In this document: one piece after another, positions 52,296 to 63,900 of the stretch
How positions within the stretch are numbered: position 1 is the stretch's first letter
How the letters are laid out: the number at the start of each line of letters is the position of its first letter
Source: Nipponacmea schrenckii
Taxonomy: Eukaryota > Mollusca > Gastropoda > Lottiidae
NCBI GenBank assembly: GCA_030562195.1
Contig: CM060203.1
Location: 8,012,208 to 8,076,207, forward strand
DNA length: 64,000 nt
Reading direction: 5' to 3'
Translations under genes and position numbers: made by a program
The notes under the pieces: model-generated
What the model was told of the DNA's origin: nothing
Seen by the model: only the letters and a program-made list of their open reading frames with translations
Databases searched by the model: none

Positions 52296-52311
52296 GTAAA
52301 AAGTATTGCTT
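52296..52311. repeat. left target-site duplication of the repeat cluster
   Basis: GTAAAAAGTATTGCTT matches 55191-55210, GTAAAAAGTGTTCATTGCTT, at every position apart from a 4-bp gap. The pair brackets the whole cluster 52312-55190, as expected for insertion of the cluster as one unit. This is an inference from a short match in AT-rich DNA. Confidence 0.55.
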
Positions 52312-55190
52312 ACAATTATGAACGTATTTCGAGAGCCTTAAAATATTATATAGGCTAAATTTGCAATTACCTACATCTAGACAATATATTGAATATCATT
52401 TGACCTAGTTTTCAAAGTCATAAAATAATTAGGTCACACCTTCCGTAACGGTTAATGATGGCGAAAATATGAAAATTATCAATTTTTGCTGTATTTAAGT
52501 ACACTTATCTCTATGAATTTTTTAAGTAAGCCAAATTAAAAGATATCTACTCGTAGACAATATATTGAATATTATTTGACCTAATTTTCAAGGTCATAGA
52601 TTAAGTGGGTCACACCTTCCGTACCCGTTAAAGTGACCTAATTTTGAAAAAATCGAAATTTAAATAATTTGAAAGAAAATACGAAATTTGAAAATCGGTC
52701 TCCAAGAAAAGGTAGATAATGATCCATTGTATCTATGTGCTAAATTTCATCAAAATCGGTCTATCAGTAGTGTCTGAATTTCGGATTTAAGAATTGTAAC
52801 GAAAATTCAAAATGGCGGCCGATATGGCAGCTTGACCTAATTATTTAGGTCAAATCAATTACTATTGACAAGTTATTTATAAAACAGTTTTCACTTTTCA
52901 CCTAGCAGTTATAGACCGGAAGTTACGTAATTACGTCATTTGAGGCTAAACCGGAAGTGGAATTTTTTTTTCACATTTTTTCAAAAATTATAAACATATC
53001 GCCTATCAACTGGTAAAGTTTCAAAATTTTACCATTTATATTAAAGGAGAAATCACGGTCTGAAATTTTTGCCGATGACCCTTGAATATTGAATTGCAAA
53101 TCGTGGGTAAAATATTTAACCTAATTGCATAAAACCTATAATTGTTAGTTGACAAATACATTGAAGTTTTCAAATCTGAAAATCCGGTCAAAATCGAACT
53201 GAAAATAAACTTGCTAAAGCAAAAAAACCTGAACTTCCGGTTCTCACTTCCTGTCAGAGATAGAACTTCCGGTTTTGTTTTATTTGATAATAGAAATCAT
53301 TCTAAGATCAACTGTAGATTTAGAATTTCTGCACCTTTTACCAGTTTGTCTGCAAACTCATCCAAGAATTACAAAAAAAAAAAAAAAAATAAAATTACAA
53401 TTATGAACGTATTTCGAGAGCCTTAAAATATTATGTAAGCTAAATTTGCAATGACCTACATCTAGACAATATATTGAATATCATTTGACCTAGTTTTCAA
53501 ACTCATAAAATAATTAGGTCATACCTTCCGTAACGGTTAAAAATGGCGAAAATATGAAAATTATCAATTTTTGCTGTATTTAAGTACACTTATCTCTGTG
53601 AATTTTTTAAGGAAGCCAAATAAAAAAATACCTACTCGTAGACAATATATTGAATATTATTTGACTTAATTTTCAAGGTCATAGATTAAGTGGGTCACAA
53701 CTTCCGTAGCCGTTAAAGTGACCTAATTTTGAAAAAATCGAAATTTGAATAATTCGAAAAAAAATACGAAATTTAAAAATCGGCCTCCAAGAAAAGGTAG
53801 ATAATGATCCATTGTATCTCTGTGCTAAATTTCATCAAAATCGGTCTATCAGTAGAGTCTGAATTTCGGATTTAAGAATTGTAACGAAAATTCAAAATGG
53901 CGGCCGATATGGCAGCTTGAACTAATTATTTAGGTCAAATCGATTACTATTGACAAGTTATTTATAAAACAGTTTTCACTTTTCACCTAGCAGTTATAGA
54001 CCGGAAGTTACGTAATTACGTCATTAGAGGCTAAACCGGAAAAAAAAAAAAAAAATTACAATTATGAACGTATTTCGAGAGCCTTAAAATATTATGTTAG
54101 CTAAATTTGCAATGACCTACATCTAGACAATATATTGAATATCATTTGACCTAGTTTTCAAACTCATAAAATAATTAGGTCATACCTTCCGTAACGGTTA
54201 AAAATGGCGAAAATATGAAAATTATCAATTTTTGCTGTATTTAAGTACACTTATCTCTGTGAATTTTTTAAGGAAGCCAAATAAAAAAATACCTACTCGT
54301 AGACAATATATTGAATATTATTTGACTTAATTTTCAAGGTCATAGATTAAGTGGGTCACAACTTCCGTAGCCGTTAAAGTGACCTAATTTTGAAAAAATC
54401 GAAATTTGAATAATTCGAAAAAAAATACGAAATTTAAAAATCGGCCTCCAAGAAAAGGTAGATAATGATCCATTGTATCTCTGTGCTAAATTTCATCAAA
54501 ATCGGTCTATCAGTAGAGTCTGAATTTCGGATTTAAGAATTGTAACGAAAATTCAAAATGGCGGCCGATATGGCAGCTTGACCTAATTATTTAGGTCAAA
54601 TCGATTACTATTGACAAGTTATTTATAAAACAGTTTTCACTTTTCACCTAGCAGTTATAGACCGGAAGTTACGTAATTACGTCATTAGAGGCTAAACCGG
54701 AAGTGGAATTTTTTTTTTCACATTTTTTCAAAAATTATAAACATATCGCCTATCAACTGGTAAAGTTTCAAAATTTTACCATTTATATTAAAGGAGAAAT
54801 CACGGTCTGAAATTTTTGCCGATGACCCTTGAATATTGAATTGCAAATCGTGGGTAAAATATTTAACCTAATTGCATAAAACCTATAATTGTTAGTTGAC
54901 AAATACATTGAAGTTTTCAAATCTGAAAATCCGGTCAAAATCGAACTGAAAATAAACTTGCTAAAGCAAAAAAACCTGAACTTCCGGTTCTCACTTCCTG
55001 TCAGAGATAGAACTTCCGGTTTTGTTTTATTTGATAATAGAAATCATTCTAAGATCAACTGTAGATTTAGAATTTCTGCACCTTTTACCAGTTTGTCTGC
55101 AAACTCATCCAAGAATTACAAAAAAAAAAAAAAATAAAAAAATAAAATAATCCGAACGATTACAATACGTTTTCGACAAAGTCGAAATAC
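52312..55190 (+). mobile_element. three-unit dispersed-repeat cluster with A-rich linkers
   Basis: Three head-to-tail units begin at 52312, 53397 and 54058, each starting ACAATTATGAACGTATTTCG. Units 1 and 3 are full length (about 1.07 kb) and end in A-rich runs at about 53371-53390 and 55118-55150. Unit 2 stops after about 650 bp at CTAAACCGGA and passes into an A-run. Within each unit, the segment around AGACAATATATTGAATAT...CCTTCCGTA is itself repeated after about 180 bp. The last 45 bp contain the hairpin TTTCGACAAAGTCGAAA and a partial restart of the unit (ATTACAATACGTTTTCGAC). A-rich ends and the flanking duplication suggest retroposition, but no reverse transcriptase, A box or B box is present. 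It is non-autonomous and I do not recognise the family. Confidence 0.8.
52809..53273. promoter_or_regulatory. cluster of ETS, CRE and YY1-like motifs inside the repeat unit
   Basis: Unit 1 contains AAAATGGCGGCC (52809-52820, YY1-like), ACCGGAAGT (52915-52923 and 52950-52958, ETS), TTACGTAA (52923-52930) and TTACGTCA (52931-52938, both bZIP/CRE-like). On the opposite strand there are two more ETS sites (ACTTCCGG at 53233 and 53265). Unit 3 keeps the same set and unit 2 keeps the left half. Activity is not shown; the motif names are matches to general animal consensus sequences. Confidence 0.5.
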
Positions 55191-55210
55191 GTAAAAAGTG
55201 TTCATTGCTT
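55191..55210. repeat. right target-site duplication of the repeat cluster
   Basis: GTAAAAAGTGTTCATTGCTT follows the TCGAAATAC end of the cluster and repeats the sequence at 52296-52311 with a 4-bp length difference. Confidence 0.55.
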
Positions 55211-56640
55211 CATCTTTACTTCACAGAATTTCTTTTAAAGAATGGCAATGATAACTTTGTTCGCCTCAGATATAATTATCAACTTGAAATTTAGATTCTT
55301 AAATCAAACTGTTGACTCCATCCTTTATGTACATTTTTTTCATTCCACTACGTTTGACATGAAACTTAATTTCAAAAAGTGCCACAGGACATCAAGAATC
55401 CAACATGTTTCTAATCAGCATGTCAAGTGCTTTGTGACCCAAATTTTTGTCATGCTCAACCCGTTGAGATGCCAACAAACACTGGCAATAAGCTAAGTAG
55501 TCAATCATTAATCAGCCACTTACAGAAAGTTTGCTGTTTCAGGTCGTATTCTAGGTTCTTTCTGCTATGCTGAATTTCACAGTCCACTTCTTTATAATGG
55601 AAATAATAATATTACAACTATTTCTTGTCTTGTTGGCCATTCATTGAGTTTTGTAGAAGAGGACAATCCAACCTGCTACAGATTGCTCGTATTCTGGGAG
55701 ATAAAATGTTGTTGAATACGAAATTTGTTATTTTGTTCAGTTTGTTGAGAACTCTTTTAAGCTCTTGAGACTAGCTTATGTTATTTGTAATCTGAGTTGT
55801 TAAAACTAAAATAATTCTAAACTTAATAAATCTGTATTATCAAGATTTTAACTTCACCAATGATGTTTAGTGATTGTCCAATTAGAAGAGATGACTATGA
55901 AATCAAATAGAGACATTGAAAAACTAGTCTTTATAATAAAAATTTTAGTCAGGAATTTTTATATCCATGTCTAACTGAATAACAAGCAGAAGGCAATATG
56001 TCCTGAAAATTGTTGTAATTTTCTTGATTTATTCCCAGTGTAATTTAGTAGTAAACTAGCTACAGGCAATATTTCAATTTATAAAGATAAAAAGTAGGGG
56101 ATTAGTTTTGATTGACAATTTCTGATGAAAGATGATTACAAGACGTTGCTACTAAAATCTCTTCTACTTAAACTCACTATCTTGAGAATTACTTCTAACT
56201 TGTACATATTTCTATTACTGAGACAAGGATGTTCTTTACATTCATTGATGTTATATATATAGCTAAGGCAAAGTCATAGTCCTTTCACTTTGATGGTCCT
56301 CCAAAATCACTGTCAACTATTCTTTTAGTTCACTGATGATGTCTGTAAATTTAAAATTTATAAAACTTTGTTAACAGTCAATATTTTATCTATAAGTCAA
56401 TTTTCAATCTATGGTTAAATACAGACATTCTCATCTGGTTACTGTCAAACACTAACAATTAATAAATTTTGATTTCAAGTGTCAGTCCTAAAAAAGTTGT
56501 AATTCCTATCTTTTTTTATATGTCTTCTTGAAAGGTGATCATCTGGTGTTGTCATCAAGAAAGTTTCGATGTTAACTGGATGAGCCAAACATCTGTGTAT
56601 GACTACATGTGTATTGTTAAACTTTGTTGTAAGAAACATT
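55211..56640 (+). other. ERG intron 2; no supported feature
   Basis: One 84-codon open frame (55242-55496) has no recognisable motif and no clear splice context. Otherwise this is AT-rich intron sequence. Confidence 0.5.
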
Positions 56641-56649
56641 TGTTTTTAT

Positions 56650-57635
56650 ATGCCCACATTATAATGTGGTCGTATATTGTCGTCACCCCTGTCCGTCGAT
56701 CCGTCGGTCCGTCCACAAATGCTTGTGAACGCAATAGAGGCTACAGTTTTTGTCGGATTTAAATGAAACTTGCTGTGATCATTTATATTGATGAGATCTT
56801 GGACAAGTTCGAAATTGGCGATTTTTCGATGAACGGTTTTTGAGTTATTGCACTTGACTTAGCCAAAACGCGTCAAAATTGGCTTGTGAACACGATAGAG
56901 ACTACAGTTTTCATCGGATTTAAATGAAACTTTCTGTGATCAGTAATATTGATGAGATCTCGGACAAGTTCGAAATTAGCGATTTTTCGATGAACGGTTT
57001 TTGAGTTATTGCACTTGACTTAGCCAAAACACGTCAAAATTGGCTTGTGAACGCGATAGAGACTACAGTTTTCATCAGATTTGAATGAAACTTGCTGTGA
57101 TCATTGATATTGATGAGATCTTGGACAAGTTCGAAATTGGTGATTTTTCGATGAATGGTTTTTGAGTTATTGCACTTGACTTAGTCAAAACGCCTCAAAA
57201 TTGGCTTGTGAAAGCGATAGAGATCACAATTTCCATTTGATTTGAATGAAATTTGGTGTTATCATTTATATTGATGAAATCTTGGACAAGTTTGATCATG
57301 ACGATTTTTGGGTGAACGTCTTTTGAGTTATTGGCCTTGACTAAGTCAAATTGCGTCGAAATAGACTTGTGAACACAATAGAGACAACAGTTTTCATCTG
57401 ATTTGGATATACTGTTTTTGAGTTATTGCACTTGACTTAGTCAAAACGCGGCTTGTGATTGCGATAGACAATACAGTTTTCATCTGATTTTAATGAAATT
57501 TGGTGTGAACATTTATATTGACGAGAACTTGGATTAGACCTAAATAATCTTAGAGTCTTTGCCTGTGTTAAAACAGAAAATATATTTTAAAGTGGGCTTA
57601 TCTTGCTAGGCAACCACTTGTTCCTAGAATGACCA
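56650..57635 (+). mobile_element. (CCGT)n-headed element with 161-bp tandem units
   Basis: The head is ATGCCCACATTATAATGTGG, which includes a perfect 16-bp palindrome at 56654-56669, followed by CGTCACCCC and a CCGT/CCGTCGGT microsatellite (56691-56714). After it, a unit anchored on GCTTGTGAACGCGATAGAG recurs at 56721, 56882, 57043, 57204 and 57365, exactly 161 bp apart, then at 57451 as a shortened copy. The tail GTGGGCTTATCTTGCTAGGCAACCACTTGTT (57593-57623; described, not counted as a repeat) looks like the end. I associate heads of this kind with abundant non-autonomous repeats of mollusc genomes. No coding capacity is visible. Confidence 0.7.
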
Positions 57636-57639
57636 AGGC

Positions 57640-60340
57640 TACAGGGCTATCTTCATTTCACAACTCATGACTTCTTCCATCATAATTCACTCATGAATGT
57701 GCTAATTAACAGGATGTAAAATGCTAGGTATGATTGCAGACACCAATAATTTCACTTTTTAAATATATAATATAGAGAAAAACAGTCTGCTTCAGGAAAG
57801 AATGGATGATATCCTTTAATAATACATGATTGATTATACTCTGAAAAATGCTCTTTTTTGGTACAACATGCAATCATGCGTTATAGGTTCTCTGATAATT
57901 TAAAAATGTCAGATTTGAGATTTTGTCTTATTAATAATACTTGGTTGTAATTTCTGATATGATTTATGATTCATATCTGACACATTGACATATTGATATT
58001 CACAGTTTTCATGCTTGTTTTTATTTTTATAATTCCTATATAGCTATATTATGGCAAATTACAGGAAATCCAAATGCAATCTTGATGTTATAGCTTAAAA
58101 AACATGTATTCAGTTGATAATAAATAACGATTTTCAATATTGAGCACTTCTTGAAGATATTTTGGTTTAATAACGCTTTGATGTTATTATTTTTCCCAAA
58201 TCCTATTAAAATAGTCATGTGATTAAGGTAGTTCAAACAGCATAGTCTGATACCCCTGCTTAACAGATAGTCGCAATAAGATTGAACATGGTTTGTAGAT
58301 GAAGATTTTTCTGCCATAAGTATATTATTAACTAATCTGATAATTAATTTTCCATCTGTTTCCATGTAATAAATTCAAAATTCAACCGCCTATAAATTTT
58401 TTCCAGAAATGTTGTTAAAATCTGTCCAATGTCACATGAAAGCCTGGCCAATATATGTTTTCTAGATAAAAAAATTCAGTATTTCATGACAAATTACCAG
58501 TCAATAGTACATCATAACTTGTTTTTACTGCATAAAGAGATCAACCTTCAATGAACATTTAATGAACATCAAACTTTTTTTTTCAATTCAGTCTGAAATT
58601 ATTGATGGTTTATTAATATTTAATGTTTGATAAGCATTCAAACTTCAATATTTTATTGATAGACTTTGATAATCAATTATTTCATCTTTACTCATAGCAA
58701 TGTTTAGTTCAATAAAACCTTTATGCCAAACTTTCAATGAAATGCCTAATGATACATGTTTGTTAGGTATAATATATAAACAATAGATTTTTGCTTATTC
58801 ATACCCATGCTACAATCATTAGTTATCACTGGGAGGGGATTAGGTGTGCTACAACTAATCCCCTTTTCTATTTCTTTTAAATTTTGTGAAAGAATAATAT
58901 CTTCATTGTAATTATCACTAATTAAACACTGCGACATTGCGTCTGTACGTCGCGATCTGAAATATATCAACTGATGTATACCAGTGTTGATGACCTATTT
59001 TAATATGTTCACCGCTCGTTCTGCACATTTAGTTTTTTAAAAACTACTCGATTGTCTATACATCACCTGTCAATCAATATGTTACAAGTATTCTATAGCA
59101 CGTTTATTCGTTAAATTATTGAAGACTATAACATCAAAAATTTTTGATAAAACTTACATTAGAAATTATCCTTGATACACCTTTAAATAGTAAACTGAAT
59201 ATTATTAGACCTCATGATCTGATTTCTTCATCTTTTTTGTTTCCAAGTTTATGTTTTTGAAATTTTAAGACAATCTGTTGGTTAGATATGAACCTATTTG
59301 TATGGTGAATTGTTTTAAGGAACATCCACCTTGAATAAAAATGATACCACTAATGTTGCAAATATATTTGTAAGAGAAAAAGTACCAAAAAAGACATTGT
59401 TTGTTTAAGCCATGTAAATATGTAGAGAAGACAATGAGTAATAAACTATAGATTGAATATTTGAAGTTTTCTAATAAAAACTGTATATTCTATTGAAATA
59501 AGGGAAATAAATGAAGGTGATATTTATTGAATTGATTCAGATTATTTTCTAATGTCTGAACTTACTCTTGCTGTCAATATTTAATGATCTTTTATAGCCT
59601 ATTGTACAATTGATTTGCATATCCAAGGTTCTAATATCGACTTAAATTGAGTCTGCTTCATGAAATGGAATTTGGACATTTTTTGCCTGTAGCATTTCAT
59701 GTTCTTAGAATTTTTTCCTAGATACATGTTTCTGAAAGTTTCAATGATGGTCAATATTGATTCTGTAATTGTCCAGTCGACATATTCAAAGCATTGTTTC
59801 TGGCATTTTGAGTACTATTTCCACATCCATGTGTCATACCATATCATCATTGCTTAAACCAGACAAAAATATCTTAAGTTATTTCTGAATTGTTATCTAT
59901 ATAATTGTGTACAGGATAGGATTATCTGTCTAAAGATGATCTGTGAGATACGCACATGTTTATTATTTACTTTCTTGTTAAAATGGTAAAATATCTAGAA
60001 TTGCATGATGGCATGATTTAAATGAACAAAATGCCATTAACAGTCCATGTGTAAGATTTAATATATTAATTCCATCAGATTTAAAAAGAAAAAAAAATTC
60101 TATTTTCAATTCTTTAATAGTGATATTTAAAGATCTCCTTTCAGCCAAGAACCAATACTATATATAGATCTCGGTTGAAAAACAAATTGACACAATCTGA
60201 AGTCTGTTTATTTAGAATATTAAAATTCCGGGATATCATAGACATAATATTGATATAAAATTCTTAGAGTAGGCTACAAATCTGTAGTTGAAATATAAGT
60301 TTCTACCAAGGTCCATGTTTGATAAACAATTTGTACATGT
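57640..60340 (+). other. ERG intron 2; no supported feature
   Basis: This is AT-rich sequence with two short minus-strand open frames (58036-58365 and 58746-58970) that show no recognisable motif. No repeat or RNA gene was noted. Confidence 0.5.
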
Positions 60341-60342
60341 AC

Positions 60343-60721
60343 TGTAAGGCTAGAAATTAATGCGTCAACAAATTAATGTGACATGGGGTATAGAGACTAA
60401 AATGCAAGTACAAATTAATGTGATCCGCGATAGGTGTCGCATTTTTTATTAATCAAGATTTTATCTTAAATAGTCAAGTGTAAAAATCTTTTGTTTTTTT
60501 AACGTAATTGATTACTAATCAGCTTCAAATTTAGAGATAATTGTCCGGTCTCAATTTAAATACTTATCCTATATCGATCTTCACTAATGTCAGCCATAAT
60601 TGAACTCCATAAAATTCACTTGGGAATATGCATTTAAAAATGAGGATACAAAATAATGCGATCGCGGATAGCTCGCATTTAACACATTAATTTCTATCTC
60701 GCAATAATTTGTAGCCTTACA
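60343..60721. mobile_element. MITE with 22-bp terminal inverted repeats
   Basis: The left end (60343-60364, TGTAAGGCTAGAAATTAATG then CG) and the right end (60700-60721) are reverse complements at 20 of 22 positions. Inside there are subterminal repeats: AAATTAATG-type motifs at 60354, 60371 and 60412, inverted copies near the right end, and a longer direct repeat (60412-60444 against 60651-60680) sharing AATG-GAT-CGCGATAG-TCGCATTT with small gaps. The 379-bp size and absence of coding potential fit a non-autonomous DNA transposon. A TACATG sequence lies outside each end, but with a 5-bp offset on the left, so the target duplication is uncertain. Confidence 0.75.
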
Positions 60722-60735
60722 TGTATATCTGACAG

Positions 60736-60961
60736 GAAACAGTGATCTGGAATGGTAGAAAAGAGTTGAGTCTTACATTTTACTTGAGCTATGGTACTTG
60801 TTCTCATCTTCCAAATGTTCAGCTATCATTGAGTGATCAATGTTGTCAGAGGTTGTTGGTACATAGGTATGAACTATCTCTGATTGATTCCACAGATAAC
60901 CATGATGGCTCTAAATGTTTTTTAGGGGTACAAGAGACTGGACTACAGATAGTAGAGTTTA
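60736..60961 (+). pseudogene. orphan exon-like open frame (possible exon or gene fragment)
   Basis: A frame open for 75 codons lies between an acceptor-like CTGACAG (AG 60734-60735) and a donor-like GTAAGG at 60962, which would end it in phase 1. Without splicing it stops at TAG 60979-60981. The product includes LSLTFYLSYGTCSHLPNVQL, then LLVHRYELSLIDSTDN and KCFLGVQETGLQIVEF. The last piece is loosely reminiscent of the 'LGV..GL.I' strand of FERM/PTB-type lobes, but I cannot assign a family. It is not the expected next ERG exon. It begins 15 bp after the MITE. It could be a captured exon, a decayed gene fragment or chance. Confidence 0.3.
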
Positions 60962-60984
60962 GTAAGGGGAACATTGATTAGATT

Positions 60985-63900
60985 TAGTAAGAGTAGTCAT
61001 CATTGAATTCTCACAAATGTAATATGGTGAATAATTGAAAGCAATTGAGGACAGACATAAATATTTAGATTCACTACTTGAGTCTGTATCATGCTGCTTT
61101 GATGACATCATAGCTTAGATTATTGGAAAACTAGCAGCCAAATTCCAATTCTCCAAACATTGACAACTCAATATGTTGCCTCATATTCATTAAATGCATT
61201 GAATTTCCGTCGCTGAGTGAAGAAATTCAACATGTGAAGTTGTTTTATGTTTCAACTTTCACCTAATTACTTCTGCTTCAACAAGTATACTCTATTGATT
61301 ATCTACCCTGATTTTGCTTTATTCAATTCCATTTCTCATCGTAATACCAGTGGACTATTTCAGAATTGGAAAATTGAAATTCTTACATAGCATTGCAAAT
61401 GTGTTTTTCAAGAAAATACCATGGTAACGATTGAAGTTTGCAAAACAAAAATATAAAATAGATTTCAATTATTACTTGGAAACCAACTAGGCTACAATAC
61501 AGTTAGTGTCAAAATGTTACCCAAGTAGCCCAGGGGGGTGAAATAAGATGAGGTATAAATATCATTATTAGGTTATAACTTTATATAAAAACTCTGTAAT
61601 AATAATATAATAGAATTATGTATGCACATAAAAGTCATTGCCACTTACATTTGAAGAAATGACATGTATAGAGCAAGTTAAGAATCTCTATGTGTTGTCA
61701 TTTAGTGGCCAGTAGTTGACAATGTTGATATTAGGATTGTGAAATAGTATTATATGATATGATATGGTCTGACAGTTGTTGATTACCAACTAATCAGATA
61801 CTGACAATGTTCATTATATACTCAGATTACTAATATATCCTGAACTAGCCCTGAACTTTTAGTTTACTTTCAAGCTCAAGCAAACACTTTTCATGGTAAT
61901 AAGTATTTATCACAGAAACCAGTCAAGCTGCAAAGCCTTTGAGAAATACTCAAGATGATCTTATTAATTTATATTACAAAGGAAAGGTTATTTATACCAG
62001 TTCCCTAGTGGGTTACAACCTGGTTTGTTCTTCAATGTGTACTTGTTTCACTATTACTGGATTAGGATTCACTGACAACAGTTTATAATGAAATCAGTCA
62101 TTCTCAGCAATTAACTATAACATATTTAGTTTTGTGTGCAATTTGTTCCAGATTTCTGGGGTGGTTAGACTTATTTAATGATATGAGTTGAACTGTCTAC
62201 TGGAGATGCTGTAAGAAAGATTGTCCTGCACCCATAAAAATGAAAATAGAAAAGAAAATACAGGAACATCCACGATAGAAGCAGACTGCAGTTAAGGTGC
62301 CTGTAAACTTGAATTTACTTGATACACTGCGATAAAAATGTTAATTAGAACAAAATATGATAACTTTTGTGTATCTAAGCCAACTATTTTGATAATTTTT
62401 GAATGTTTTTTTTTTTTTATCTAGTTTCTTGATGAAATATTTCATGATGTAATTACGCTTTTTTCTTAAAAAGACAATCATCTCAATCATCTTATTGGGC
62501 GTGGTCTTATAGAGCAAATAATCCTCTTTTGGCTTCAAGTTAGGCGACCTCTAAAGTTCACAGAATATGCCATGTTGCTTGGTAGTTAAAACTGTATTAC
62601 ATCAATATATTTCATGTTAACAGTAGTATATTTCATAGAATATTCCATCATACCACCACACCAAAATATCACCAGACGTCATTTATCTGCTACTAGAAAT
62701 TATAATCCATATTATGTATCATGAAATTTACCATGATGATGGGTGGATTAATGAAGCTTGTGTTAGACAAGGATGAAAACAGCTTTAATCAGTATAAAAC
62801 AAGAGACTAGCCAAGGGCAATTTCTACATCTTGTTTACGTCAATGTCAACAACCATATAGTCATCATTGGAATTAATAATTCTGCTGATTTTCCAGATAG
62901 ATAATATGACATAGCATGATCAGTATAGAACTTAGTTGAGATCTTCAATTTTTATTTTAGTATTTTCTGATTGATACCTTGAGCATGACATATTGTAATT
63001 TCTAAGTCTATATCAAGAAGATTAATATGAGGTAAACATGCAACAAAAGGCAACGCATTAAGTTAGCATTATCGAAAAATTGTATGATTTAATAGAATCT
63101 ATTTCTCTTCTTTAGAAATAGGTCTCTTAGTTTCCATAGTATTATTAATTTTGGATGGATTTCAGTATGAATTGATAACAAAACATCTTGACCTTTTGAT
63201 TTACAAACTTGATGATTCTTATAGATTATTAACCTAAAAACAATTGCAAAATGGTGAGAGAAAATAAATTGATCAAATATGAGAGATAAACTGATGTTGT
63301 TAACATTGTTTTTATAGAGCTGGAGGTGATTTTCAATAATCATATCTTCTCACTCACTAAATTAAATACTCCAACTTTCTAACTATCAATTGTCTTTCTA
63401 CATGCCATTTTATGTCTTCCAGATACTTTTATACAGATTCCTTTTCTTTTTTATCTTTATAATACTCCCTGATTCTACTGATAGACATTCCTACGGATTC
63501 TCTATTTTACTTCTAGTGATATTCCTATTTCCATCTTGTCATCAAATTTGTCATACACATTTTGACAAGCAATCAATAGGATTCCAATTTAAGGTTTCTG
63601 CTGTTGATGTGAAAATTGCAGACTTTCGGTGTTGAAGAGGTCATTTGTTGAAATTATGTAGCTTCCTATTATTAGTTCTAGGGACAGAAATCAATCGATC
63701 ATTATAGATTATTCAATACACTTCCCAATTTGATTCAGAATCAAGATTTTATATTTTATCAGACAGTCAAATTTTCTATTTCTTCAAATTCCTCTGAAAA
63801 AGAAATAATTGAAATAAAAAAATTTTGTTTTTCATTTCTGCAGATTTTTTTAAAGGCATCTTTTAATTTCAGTCTCTTATTCCTGCCTTTCTATAGAAAC

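Noticed and set aside
53142..53426. 94- and 82-codon frames (53142 and 54889) as a duplicated gene
   Set aside because: Both lie in identical parts of the non-coding repeat unit and run into its A-tract; they start at non-ATG codons.
56535..56762. 75-codon frame into the CCGT repeat
   Set aside because: It crosses the border of a mobile element and contains its microsatellite; it is not a gene.
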